In this document: one piece after another, positions 1 to 5,793 of the stretch | Position numbering within the stretch: position 1 is the first letter of the stretch | How the letters are laid out: every line of letters begins with the position of its first letter | Notes under the pieces: model-generated | Database searches by the model: none | Told to the model about the DNA's origin: nothing | What the model saw: only the letters and a program-made list of their open reading frames with translations | Made by a program: the position numbers and the translations under genes | Source of the DNA: Spirochaetaceae bacterium | GTDB lineage: Bacteria; Spirochaetota; Spirochaetia; SZUA-6; Bin103 | Direction of reading: 5' to 3' | Length of the DNA stretch: 5,793 nt | Assembly (NCBI GenBank): GCA_026710565.1 | Contig: JAPOQV010000431.1 | Span: 1 to 5,793, forward strand

Positions 1-1
1 C

Positions 2-1159
2 GCCCCGGACCCCGACCCCGACGCTGTCGTCGACTGGGCCCGCCCGGCTCTCGATCGCCCCCCGATCACCGCCGCGCGGCCGGCTGGCCCTGCCGCGCCG
101 AAGCTCGACATCACCGTCGGCGACCGCATCGACCTGGGACCGCTGCCGGGCAACGCCGCACAGTTCATCGTGACCCGGCGCGGCACCATGATCCTCTGCG
201 ACCGCCGCTCCACCGACGGCGGCGCCACCTGGGAGCCAGCCCCGCCGCTGAGCGCCGACGGCGCCTATGGCCAGCTCAGCGACGGCACCGTGATGCAGGT
301 CGCCGGCCAGGCGCGCTTCGCCGATCCGCGCGAGGGCACCGCCACCCTGGACGTCTCGGTCTCCACCGACGAGTGGCGGACCGTGGAGACCTTCAGCGCG
401 CCGATCTCCGTCCCCCTCGCCACCACCTTCATCCCGGTGCGCGGCTTCCTGGAGCTGCCCGACGGCAGGATCCTGATCACCCTGTACGGCAACCTGGAGG
501 GCGACCGGGTCTGGACCGCCTCTCCCGTGGCCGCGGAGCTGATCCATCGCTACAACTGGTTCAAGAACCGCGTGATCGTCGCCGAGTCGGCCGACCGCGG
601 CCGCAGTTGGCGCTTCCTGTCGACGGTCAGCTACCACCCGGAGCTCACGCCCATGGGCACCAACGAGTCCGACCTGATCGCGCTGGCCGACGGCCGGCTG
701 TTCGCGGCCATGCGTTCCGGCATCCACGGCCACCGCGACCTGCACGGCCGCGCGCACCTGGACCAGCCGCTCTTGACCGCGTGGTCCGCCGACGGCGGCC
801 TCACCTGGACCGACCCGCAGCGCGTATACGTGGACGGCGAGCTTATTCCCGGCATCTATCCCCGCCTGTTGCTGACCGACGGCGGCGTGCTGGCGGTGCT
901 GCGAGCCCGCGGGGTGCCGGGCGGCAGCGTGGTCTGCAGCCCGGACGGGCAGGGGAGCGTCTGGAGCGACCAGGTCGTCCACTTCGACGGCGCGTACGCG
1001 TCGGGCCAGCCGTACCACTGCGGCATGCAGGACATGGCGCTGATCGCACCGGATACGATCCTGGTGATCGACGTGATTTCGAAGGACGGCTTCCCGCCGC
1101 GGCAGATTCACGCTCAGGGGGTGCCGATCACGGTCAGGAAGGTGAGCTCGCATGGATGA
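2..1159 (+). CDS. Sialidase-like BNR/Asp-box beta-propeller protein, 5' partial
   Basis: This is a probable exo-alpha-sialidase-like (GH33-type fold) protein that would bind or hydrolyse terminal sugars on glycans. Three Asp boxes (S-x-D-x-G-x-T-W type) are visible: STDGGATW at 209-232, SADRGRSW at 587-610 and SADGGLTW at 785-808. Between them are the typical sialidase repeats of the form 'L-DGR-L', such as ELPDGRILITLYG, NESDLIALADGRLFAAMRSG and LLLTDGGVLAVLRARG. A GTG at 170 could serve as a start, but the frame stays open to the window edge. Its upstream codons (through LDITVGDRIDLGPLPGNAAQF) keep the same G/C third-position bias, so the true start is probably outside the window. I cannot assign the catalytic Arg triad or Tyr/Glu pair with certainty, so substrate specificity is open and a non-catalytic propeller is possible. 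No signal peptide can be judged. The stop overlaps the next gene's start by 8 bases, indicating one operon. Family call is firm; enzymatic activity is inference. Confidence 0.82.
   Translation, partial: APDPDPDAVVDWARPALDRPPITAARPAGPAAPKLDITVGDRIDLGPLPGNAAQFIVTRRGTMILCDRRSTDGGATWEPAPPLSADGAYGQLSDGTVMQVAGQARFADPREGTATLDVSVSTDEWRTVETFSAPISVPLATTFIPVRGFLELPDGRILITLYGNLEGDRVWTASPVAAELIHRYNWFKNRVIVAESADRGRSWRFLSTVSYHPELTPMGTNESDLIALADGRLFAAMRSGIHGHRDLHGRAHLDQPLLTAWSADGGLTWTDPQRVYVDGELIPGIYPRLLLTDGGVLAVLRARGVPGGSVVCSPDGQGSVWSDQVVHFDGAYASGQPYHCGMQDMALIAPDTILVIDVISKDGFPPRQIHAQGVPITVRKVSSHG
1136..1146 (+). promoter_or_regulatory. Ribosome binding site for the GHL10-like gene
   Basis: The purine-rich run AGGAAGGTGAG lies inside the last codons of the sialidase-like gene and ends 5 bases before the ATG at 1152. 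It fixes that ATG as the start and, with the 8-base gene overlap, indicates translational coupling. Confidence 0.6.
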
Positions 1160-2939
1160 GGCCTCGGGGGGCGTCGCACGGGCCGGCCGCTTCTGGCACC
1201 GGCCGCAGGGCGAGGGGGTGCTGCTGGCCGACCTGTCGCGCTGCGAACCGCGCGCGGCGATCGGAGCCGGGCTGCGCGACGGTTGCTGGTACACGCTGCC
1301 GTACGAGACCGCCGGCGGCATCCACGGCGTGATGGTCGGCATGACCGAGCAGAGCAGGCCGCCGGACCTGCGCCTGCCGCTGCCGGTCACCGGGTGGCAC
1401 GCGATCTACCTGGGCCTGTACCGCGGCGGCATCGAGCCCGGCCAGCCGTTCAGCGACCCGTTCGGGCTCGACGTGCGGCTGGCGAGCGAGCCGCGGGCCG
1501 AGCTGGTGCGGCCCAGCGTCGTGGACGGGGCGCGCGTGAACGCGTCGATCCCGGGCTCGGGCGGCGCGATCGAGGAGGTGCTCTGGAAGGCAGGCGACCT
1601 GGCGGACGAGGAGCTGATCGTCGCCTGTCCGGGCGTGGAGGCGCCGAGCGCCGCGCAGCTCGCCTTCGTGCGGCTGGTGCCGATGAGCGCGGCGGAGGTA
1701 GCCGAGTACACCGGATCGGCCAGCGACCCTGCCACCAAGCTGATTGTCGCCCAGTTGGATGGGCACTCCGGCTCGTCCTTCTTCGACGGCGCCCGCACCG
1801 TCGAAGACCTGCTGTCCATCTACGCGCCGCTCGCCGACAGCGACGTGGGCACGCTGTTCCTGGGCACCGGCGGCAGCGGCGCCGGCTCGACCTTCTATCC
1901 CAGCGCGGTGGGGACGCCGTACGGGGAAGGCGAGGAGGCCTTCGTCTCGGAGCGGGCCGCGCGTACCGTGCGCAGCCTGCGCGGCTTCCTGGAGCGGGGG
2001 ATCGATCCGGTGCGCGTGCGCGTGGAGTTCGTGCAGGCGATGGGCATCGCCGTCTTCCTGGGCTTCCGCATGGGGACGATGGCCGGGCCGCCGCCGGACT
2101 ACACCCACTCCGTGCCGTTCTGGCGCGAGCATCCGGAGCTGCGCTGCCGGGACAGCGACGGCCGCACGGTGGCACGGCTGAGCATGGCCTACCCGGAGGT
2201 ACGCCGCTTCTACGTCGACCTGCTGCTGGAGCTGGCCGCGTACGGCGTGGAGGGCGTGCAGCTCATCTACACGCGGCGGGCGCCGTTCGTGCTGTACGAG
2301 CCGCCGGTGATCGAGGCGTTCCGGGCCGCCCACGGCGTCGACCCGCGCGAGTTGCGCGGCGCGGTGGACCATCGCGGCGGCGACCCGCAGTGGCAGCTCG
2401 AGTACGGGCACGACGAGCGGCTGCTGGACCTGTGGTCCGGCTACGTCACCACCTTCATGCGGGAGCTGCGCGAGGCGCTGGACGGGGCAGGGGCCGGCCG
2501 CAGGGTGCGGGTGGCGGCCAACGTCTGGCCGGACGACGACACCAACCGCGCGTCAGGGCTGGACCTGCGCACCTGGGCACGCGAGGGGCTGGTGGACATC
2601 CTGGCGCCGGCGGCCGGCGACTCCCAGCACGGCAGTCTGGAGTTCGCCTACATGCGCGGGGTGGTGGAGGGGACCGGCTGCCTCTTCTACCCCGACCTGT
2701 ACCCGCGCAACATGGCGGCCGGCGACTACCTGCGGCGCGCCGCGGAAGCGTACGCCGAGGGGGCGGCCGGCGTGTCGCTGTGGGACTGCGACCGCCGTAT
2801 CATCACCCGCAGCCAGTGGAACACGATCCGGCGCCTCGGCCACCGCGGCGACCTGCAGCGGATGGCCGCCGAACCGTGCGACCCGCTGATGCACCGCCTG
2901 CACCTGGTCGACGGCTGGAACCCCTCGCACTACACGTAG
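1152..2939 (+). CDS. GHL10-like TIM-barrel glycosyl hydrolase family protein
   Basis: This 595-residue protein resembles the 'family 10 glycosylhydrolase'/GHL10-like proteins of environmental bacteria. It is probably a carbohydrate-acting enzyme; the substrate is unknown. The first ~190 residues look like a beta-rich N-terminal domain (for example GWHAIYLGLYRGGI). From about residue 195 the pattern is a (beta/alpha)8 barrel: VRVRVEFVQAMGIAVFLGFR, then RLSMAYPEVRRFYVDLLLEL (starting near residue 342), then YGVEGVQLIYTRR. The last of these corresponds to the 'DGV-LDF-R' strand of the family, here with QLIYTRR where acidic residues are common, so the catalytic residues may be altered. VRVAANVWPDDD (near residue 450-463), LVDILAPAAGD and AAGVSLWDCD follow as later barrel strands. 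No membrane segment or clear signal peptide is seen, so it may be cytoplasmic or exported by an unrecognised route. It is coupled to the sialidase-like gene, which suggests joint work on one glycan. Fragments of this gene recur at 3384-3511 and 5563-5593. The family call rests on motif memory, not a search. Confidence 0.68.
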   Translation: MDEASGGVARAGRFWHRPQGEGVLLADLSRCEPRAAIGAGLRDGCWYTLPYETAGGIHGVMVGMTEQSRPPDLRLPLPVTGWHAIYLGLYRGGIEPGQPFSDPFGLDVRLASEPRAELVRPSVVDGARVNASIPGSGGAIEEVLWKAGDLADEELIVACPGVEAPSAAQLAFVRLVPMSAAEVAEYTGSASDPATKLIVAQLDGHSGSSFFDGARTVEDLLSIYAPLADSDVGTLFLGTGGSGAGSTFYPSAVGTPYGEGEEAFVSERAARTVRSLRGFLERGIDPVRVRVEFVQAMGIAVFLGFRMGTMAGPPPDYTHSVPFWREHPELRCRDSDGRTVARLSMAYPEVRRFYVDLLLELAAYGVEGVQLIYTRRAPFVLYEPPVIEAFRAAHGVDPRELRGAVDHRGGDPQWQLEYGHDERLLDLWSGYVTTFMRELREALDGAGAGRRVRVAANVWPDDDTNRASGLDLRTWAREGLVDILAPAAGDSQHGSLEFAYMRGVVEGTGCLFYPDLYPRNMAAGDYLRRAAEAYAEGAAGVSLWDCDRRIITRSQWNTIRRLGHRGDLQRMAAEPCDPLMHRLHLVDGWNPSHYT

Positions 2940-2991
2940 CCTGGACGCGGTCAGTCGGACGCTGGACAATGAGTTGCCTATGGGAGGGAAG

Positions 2992-3339
2992 ATGGTGAAT
3001 GCCGTTGAGGACCAGATTGACCGAGCGACGATCCGGGCCATGGCGCAACTGATCGTCGAGCGCTTTGATCCAGAACAGATCGTTCTCTTCGGCAGCCATG
3101 CCCGCGGAGAGAGCAGCGAGCACAGCGATGTGGATCTGCTGGTCGTGCTGCGCTCAGATGCCGTAGAGCCACAGCGCGGCAATCCGATTCGTCGGGCGAT
3201 TGCCGACCGTTTCGTGTTGCCGGTCGACGTGATGATCCGCTCTCCGGAAGTCCTTGCAAGGCAGCGAAGTGACCCGCATTCCATGATCCACAGCGTGCTG
3301 GCAGAGGGGAAAGTGCTGTATGAGCGACGTGCGGCCTGA
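2992..3339 (+). CDS. Minimal nucleotidyltransferase (MNT) domain protein, HEPN-MNT type antitoxin
   Basis: This 115-residue protein is a stand-alone DNA polymerase beta-type nucleotidyltransferase fold. The signature is clear: GSHARG at residues 34-39 (GSxARG motif), then SDVDLLVV with metal-binding Asp46 and Asp48, and a third acidic residue Asp79 in LPVDVMI. Family knowledge: MNT proteins usually pair with a HEPN RNase or toxin encoded next door, and several act as antitoxins by adding nucleotides (AMP) to the HEPN partner. I chose the ATG at 2992 because GGAGG at 2983-2987 sits just before it; the GTG at 2995 has better spacing, while the TTG at 2974 and ATG at 2980 lie at or before the Shine-Dalgarno. 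The gene follows the glycosidase stop by 52 bases and may be read from the same transcript. All key residues are intact, unlike the neighbouring accessory genes. The expected HEPN partner is reduced to a stub beginning at 3320. Confidence 0.88.
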   Translation: MVNAVEDQIDRATIRAMAQLIVERFDPEQIVLFGSHARGESSEHSDVDLLVVLRSDAVEPQRGNPIRRAIADRFVLPVDVMIRSPEVLARQRSDPHSMIHSVLAEGKVLYERRAA

Positions 3340-3382
3340 ACGGACGTGGTGCGAGAGTCAGCCTTCAAGGACCGGTCCGTGA
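3320..3382 (+). pseudogene. Truncated remnant of a HEPN-domain gene start
   Basis: An ATG at 3320 opens a 20-codon frame (MSDVRPERTWCESQ...) that overlaps the end of the MNT gene by 20 bases and stops at 3380-3382. HEPN genes paired with MNT commonly start in such an overlap, and 'MSDVRPE...' resembles the N-terminal beginning I would expect for such a partner. No HEPN body (helices or RxxxxH motif) follows; within two bases of the stop the sequence becomes a copy of glycosidase DNA. The remnant reading is inference from position and a few residues. A chance short frame is the alternative. Confidence 0.35.
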
Positions 3383-3383
3383 T

Positions 3384-3511
3384 GCCAACGTCTGGCCGGA
3401 CCGTGAGACCAGTCACGCGTCAGGGATGGACCTGCAGCGGATGGCCGCCGAGCCGTGCGGCCCGCGGCTGCACCTGGGGCGACGGCTGGAACCCCTCGCA
3501 CAACACGTAGC
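3384..3511 (+). pseudogene. Decayed, internally deleted copy of the 3' end of the GHL10-like gene
   Basis: Bases 3384-3435 match 2517-2568 at 44 of 52 positions by hand count, without gaps. The match then jumps, and 3429-3511 follow 2850-2940, including the terminal codons for GWNPSH and the TAG. The junction is the 7-base word GACCTGC, present in the intact gene at both 2562-2568 and 2850-2856. A 288-base (96-codon, in-frame) deletion between these short direct repeats therefore explains the structure. A further net 8-base loss (3459-3485 against 2880-2914) breaks the frame. No start codon or 5' part of the gene is present, so this copy is non-functional. It may come from duplication of the neighbouring gene or from a lost paralogue. 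Confidence 0.85.
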
Positions 3512-3560
3512 GCCTGAACTTGCCGCGACTCCGAGCTTGCGGAACCGGGACGCGGGCCGG

Positions 3561-4273
3561 TCAGGGCGAGGGAGTCCGAACTGAGGGTACGGCGTCCGGT
3601 GGGACGATGCGGCCGCGTACCAGTTGCCACACACCCTCGGATCGGGCGCACTGTTCCGCTTCAGCGGTGACCGCCTCGCCCGCAACCACCGGTAGTACGG
3701 GCGCGACGAGCCTGCCATAGAGCTCAGCTCGGCGCTCGGCCCGTTCCACGTCACCGAGTCCGACTCCGTAGGAGATCTCCACGACGAGCGACACGTCGGT
3801 GCCGTCGTCACGCCGCTTCCGCGGACGATGAGATCCGTCCACGTCAACTCGTCAGCTTCGCGTTCGGTGATCGCGCCCCGTGCCTTCCCCGCGTCCAGGA
3901 CGTCGGCGAGCTCTTCCTGAGTCAGTACATGGGCCCGCCGGATCAGGCGGCCGAAGTGGGCAAAAGAGCGCTCTCGCAGGCGCCGTTCCAGGTCGGAGCC
4001 TTTCAGCTTGCCGACGTCATCGACGAGCCCGAGCACCGTGCGGGTCAACGCACCGAGTTCCTGTATAAGCCGTTCCTGAGTCTCGGCCAGCCGAGCGATC
4101 TGTGCCGAGGCCTCCTGGAAGCGCCGGTCGGTTTCCAGGCGCTGTTCTGCGATCTGATCCGGCAGGGCCAGAAGGCGATCGGTCAGCACCAGGCGCCGCA
4201 ACTCCTCCCGCCAATCAGGCCGCTCCTCCAGAAGGCGCGTCAGATCACGAAAGTCAGCAACGGTAAAGGCCAT
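3561..4273 (-). pseudogene. Coiled-coil / PD-(D/E)XK nuclease-like protein, frameshifted
   Basis: Read from the ATG at 4273 on the - strand, the frame gives MAFTVADFRDLTRLLEERPDW..., a coiled-coil-prone stretch around residues 45-95 (IAEQRLETDRRFQEASAQIA), then LTQEELADVLDAGKARGAITEREADELTWTDLIVRG ending near residue 152. The frame then loses sense. The continuation is in the next frame: DDGTDVSLVVEISYGVGLGDVERAERRAEL, PVLPVVAGE and GVWQLVRGRIVPP, ending at a TGA at 3563-3561. A one-base loss near 3810-3822 accounts for both halves; the repaired length would be about 237 residues. This matches a family of short bacterial proteins of unknown function (DUF3782-like) with an N-terminal coiled coil and a C-terminal PD-(D/E)XK-type fold, the likely active-site elements being the Asp of TDLIVRG and the Glu of VVEIS. 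The unshifted frame runs on to 3413 but its tail is nonsense. An upstream ATG at 4321 exists, but MAFTVADFRDL is the usual kind of beginning. Sequencing error is the alternative to true inactivation. Confidence 0.78.
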
Positions 4274-4292
4274 CAGGTCGTTCCGTCTCGAT

Positions 4293-4321
4293 CGTATATG
4301 GTCCGCTGCCCGTCCGTCCAA
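4293..4321 (-). promoter_or_regulatory. Possible sigma-70 promoter for the - strand coiled-coil gene
   Basis: On the - strand TTGGAC (4321-4316) and TATACG (4298-4293) are separated by 17 bases, upstream of the ATG at 4273. Each hexamer only partly fits consensus (3/6 and 4/6), and the predicted leader would be very short. The region overlaps the 5' end of the divergent AlbA_2-type pseudogene. Confidence 0.22.
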
Positions 4322-5531
4322 ACCTGCCTTGAGAATTCAAGGCTGCCTGGCATCCTGAGACGACCGGCCCCCAGGTGCTCAAGACGATCTGCGCGTTCGC
4401 CAACGACTACCACACCTGAACGGCGGCTACGTCGTCATCGGGGTTGCCGAACGGGACGGCGTGCCATCCCGCCGCCGGCGGGCCTGTCCTCGGCCGAGCT
4501 GGCGGTGCCGTGGGACGACCGCCGGGCGCTGGCCGCCAGGCTCGCCGGCCTGCACGAGATGACCGTCAGGGAGCATCTGCACGAGATCGGCAGCGGGCTC
4601 ACCGACGAAAGCGACGCGGTGGAGATCTACCATCGCATGGGTATCACCACATGGGTCAACGACCATGACGTGCCCCGCAATGTCGGTCTGCTGTTCTTTG
4701 CGGCCGAGCCGACCCGCTGGTTTCACGGCGCATGGATCGATTGCGCGCTGTTCGCCGCGGGCGGGACCGGAGACGTCCAGGAAGAGCAGGAGTTTCGCGG
4801 CGGGCTGACGCGGCAGGTACGCGACTGCCTCCAGTATCTGCACGGACGGTCGCCGGTCCACCTGCGCAAGGAGCCGGAGCGGATCGAGACGCGCCGCTGG
4901 CGTGCCTATCCGGCGGTGGCGCTGCGCGAGACCCTGGTAAACGCGCTGTATCACCGCAGCTACGAGCCCGACGTGCTGGAACCGACCAAGGTATATCTGT
5001 ACCCGGATCGCGTGGAGATCATCAGCTATCCGGGACCCGTTCCGGGACTCGAGCCGCAGCACTTCTCGCTGCGCTCCTCGTTCCCGACCGTGCCCGCCCG
5101 CAACCGCCGCATCGGCGAGTTTCTCAAGGGAGCTCGGACTCGCCGAGGCACGCCTGACCGGGTTGCGGAAGGTGGCCGCCGCGATGGCGGCCAACGGCTC
5201 TCCGGCGCCGCGCTACGACTTCGACGAGCAGCGCACCTATTTTCGCGTTACGCTGCCGGCGCACACGGAATACACCGCCCTTTCCGCGGTACGGGACGCG
5301 GCGGAGCTGTGCGCCCTGGGAGACGCGGACGCGGCGTACCGCCTGATCGAGTCCGCCTGGGAATCGAACCGGTCCTCGGCGGTACTGGCAGCGGAGCTGA
5401 TCCGGCTGCACGCCGGCCGCGGGGACCCGCAGCGGGCGGAGGCGGTTCTGGCCGAGTTCGGGGAGCACGCGACCGCAGACGCGATGCGCGAGGTAGCGGA
5501 GGTGCTGGCCGCGGTCCGGCGCAACACCTGA
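4298..5531 (+). pseudogene. AlbA_2 (Schlafen-like) / RecG-like ATP-binding regulator, multiply frameshifted
   Basis: Pieces of one protein of the COG2865 type are spread over three frames. Piece 1 (4333-4416): EFKAAWHPETTGPQVLKTIC followed by AFANDYH, the start of the AlbA_2 domain. Piece 2 (4416-4465): LNGGYVVIGVAERDGVP, the glycine-rich AlbA_2 strand. Piece 3 (4466-5130): IPPPAGLS, then VPWDDRR..., TVREHLHEIGSGLTDE, NDHDVPRNVGLLFFAAEP, YPAVALRETLVNALYHRSYE (GHKL-like helix with Asn), PTKVYLYPDRVEIISYPGPV and PARNRRIGEFLK. Piece 4 (5130-5531): ELGLAEARLTGLRKV, NGSPAPRYDFDE, RTYFRVTLPAH, and a helical TPR-like tail. Single-base shifts lie near 4414, 4465 and 5129. A TGA at 4330-4332 precedes piece 1; ATG 4298 could be the old start (MVRCPSVQTCLE) with another shift at 4334-4335. 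The second half of AlbA_2, some 80-100 residues in relatives as I recall them, is missing between GLS and VPWDD. Relatives are thought to be DNA- or nucleotide-binding regulators or defence-associated proteins; this one is dead. Confidence 0.82.
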
Positions 5532-5562
5532 TGTCTCGCGGTTTCTGCAGGGAATTCTTGGA

Positions 5563-5593
5563 CACGGCGGCGCGGCTGAGCATGGCCTACCCG
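5563..5593 (+). repeat. Short fragment of the GHL10-like gene
   Basis: These 31 bases match 2165-2195 inside the intact glycosidase gene at 29 positions, with the last 21 bases (5573-5593 against 2175-2195) identical. The copied codons encode the conserved ARLSMAYP segment. Similarity fades on both sides. It lies in the 109-base spacer between the AlbA_2-type pseudogene and the insertion sequence; I see no gene in that spacer. Confidence 0.7.
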
Positions 5594-5682
5594 TCGCCGC
5601 GCTGCGCTCAAGCGCGCTGCAGACTGCCCGCGCGTGGGGCTGGAGTTGCCCCGCTTTCGTGGACACATAGACAGTGAGGCAC

Positions 5683-5692
5683 GGAGGAGGGA
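5683..5692 (+). promoter_or_regulatory. Ribosome binding site of IS3 OrfA
   Basis: GGAGGAGGGA ends 6 bases before the ATG at 5699 and sets the OrfA start; it is the strongest Shine-Dalgarno in the window. Confidence 0.6.
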
Positions 5693-5698
5693 GCTACG

Positions 5699-5793
5699 AT
5701 GGCGAGAACGCATCAAGCGTATCCACCTGAGATCCGCGAGCGGATGGTCGAGTTGGTGCAGTCCGGGAGGCCGCCGCAGGAATTGGCTCGGGA
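5699..5793 (+). CDS. IS3-family transposase OrfA, N-terminal part only
   Basis: The frame starts with ATG at 5699 behind GGAGGAGGGA (5683-5692) and runs open off the window: MARTHQAYPPEIRERMVELV then QSGRPPQELAR. This is the first part of the helix-turn-helix of IS3-type OrfA proteins (HTH_Tnp_1 family), which bind the element's ends. OrfB with the DDE catalytic domain, normally produced as an OrfAB fusion by programmed frameshifting, would lie downstream. Only 31 codons are visible, but the beginning is characteristic. Confidence 0.85.
   Translation, partial: MARTHQAYPPEIRERMVELVQSGRPPQELAR

Larger units (their letters stand above)
5641..5793 (+). mobile_element. Left end of an IS3-family insertion sequence, truncated by window
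   Basis: The probable left terminal repeat begins at 5641 with TGGAGTTGCCCCGCTTTCG and continues through GTGGACAC. The TGGA-TTGCCCC beginning is like the ends I remember for IS2-type members of the IS3 family. It is followed 30-40 bases later by a strong ribosome binding site and an IS3 OrfA start. The right end and any target-site duplication lie outside the window, so the exact left boundary is inferred. GGGGC directly before the end (5636-5640) and GCCCC at 5648-5652 could pair as a small hairpin across the boundary. Confidence 0.65.

Noticed and set aside
373..1332. Open frame of 319 codons on the + strand overlapping the sialidase-like gene
   Set aside because: It is Arg/Pro/Ala-rich, and the Asp boxes are in the other frame. 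It is a shadow frame.
1134..2411. Long open frame of 425 codons on the - strand
   Set aside because: It lies exactly opposite the GHL10-like gene, is rich in Arg, His and Ala with no recognisable motif, and is the usual antisense artefact of G/C third-position bias.
1283..2998. Open frame of 571 codons on the + strand in another phase
   Set aside because: It is an Arg/Gly/Ala-rich shadow of the GHL10-like gene, without domain patterns.
2553..3416. Open frame of 287 codons on the - strand
   Set aside because: It is antisense to both the glycosidase end and the MNT gene, whose + strand motifs are unambiguous.
3561..5531. A new two-gene defence system formed by the divergent PD-(D/E)XK-like and AlbA_2-type genes
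   Set aside because: Both genes carry frameshifts and belong to families seen independently; nothing here shows a functional link.
5604..5615. Small inverted repeat GCGCT-CA-AGCGC as a terminator
   Set aside because: The loop is two bases and no U-rich tract follows; it cannot be supported as a terminator.
3929..5677. Continuous 582-codon + strand frame as one gene
   Set aside because: Its first part is antisense to the coiled-coil gene and its last part is out of frame after 5130. Only 4466-5130 is real coding sequence, belonging to the AlbA_2-type pseudogene.
1..5793. CRISPR array, tRNA, rRNA or riboswitch
   Set aside because: No regularly spaced repeats, tRNA-like cloverleaf with T-loop consensus, or known RNA motif was seen on reading the window; the repeats found are gene fragments.

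Overview
The window is GC-rich bacterial DNA, with strong G/C bias at third codon positions in the intact genes. No rRNA, tRNA or other taxonomic marker is present. A sialidase-like plus GHL10-like glycosidase pair, nucleotidyltransferase, PD-(D/E)XK-like and AlbA_2 accessory genes and an IS3-family element together recall the repeat- and accessory-rich genomes of environmental or host-associated Spirochaetota, Planctomycetota or Poribacteria-like lineages. That placement is a guess from gene style only.

Left part (1-2939): two intact, translationally coupled genes on the + strand. The first, open at the window edge, is a sialidase/BNR-repeat beta-propeller protein. Its last 8 bases overlap the start of a 595-residue protein that looks like a TIM-barrel glycosyl hydrolase of the GHL10 type. 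They probably form a carbohydrate-acting operon that began upstream.

Middle part (2940-5531): an accessory region in an advanced state of decay. It holds an apparently intact minimal nucleotidyltransferase (MNT, the antitoxin-type partner of HEPN toxins). The partner HEPN frame seems to start in the usual overlap and then stops after 20 codons. Immediately after this lies a degenerate, internally deleted second copy of the 3' end of the glycosidase gene. Next, on the - strand, is a coiled-coil/PD-(D/E)XK-like gene broken by one frameshift. Divergent to it is an AlbA_2 (Schlafen-like)/RecG-like gene with three clear single-base frameshifts, a damaged 5' end and an apparent internal deletion.

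Right part (5532-5793): a short spacer containing a second small fragment of the glycosidase gene, then the left end and first 31 codons of an IS3-family insertion sequence running off the window.

I do not see a new functional system. The coherent story is a gene graveyard next to a healthy glycan-processing operon: glycosidase fragments bracket the broken defence or toxin-antitoxin type genes, and an IS element sits at the edge. The frameshifts fall in the accessory genes and spare the first 3.3 kb, which argues for true pseudogenisation over random sequencing error, although read-level checking would be needed to settle that.
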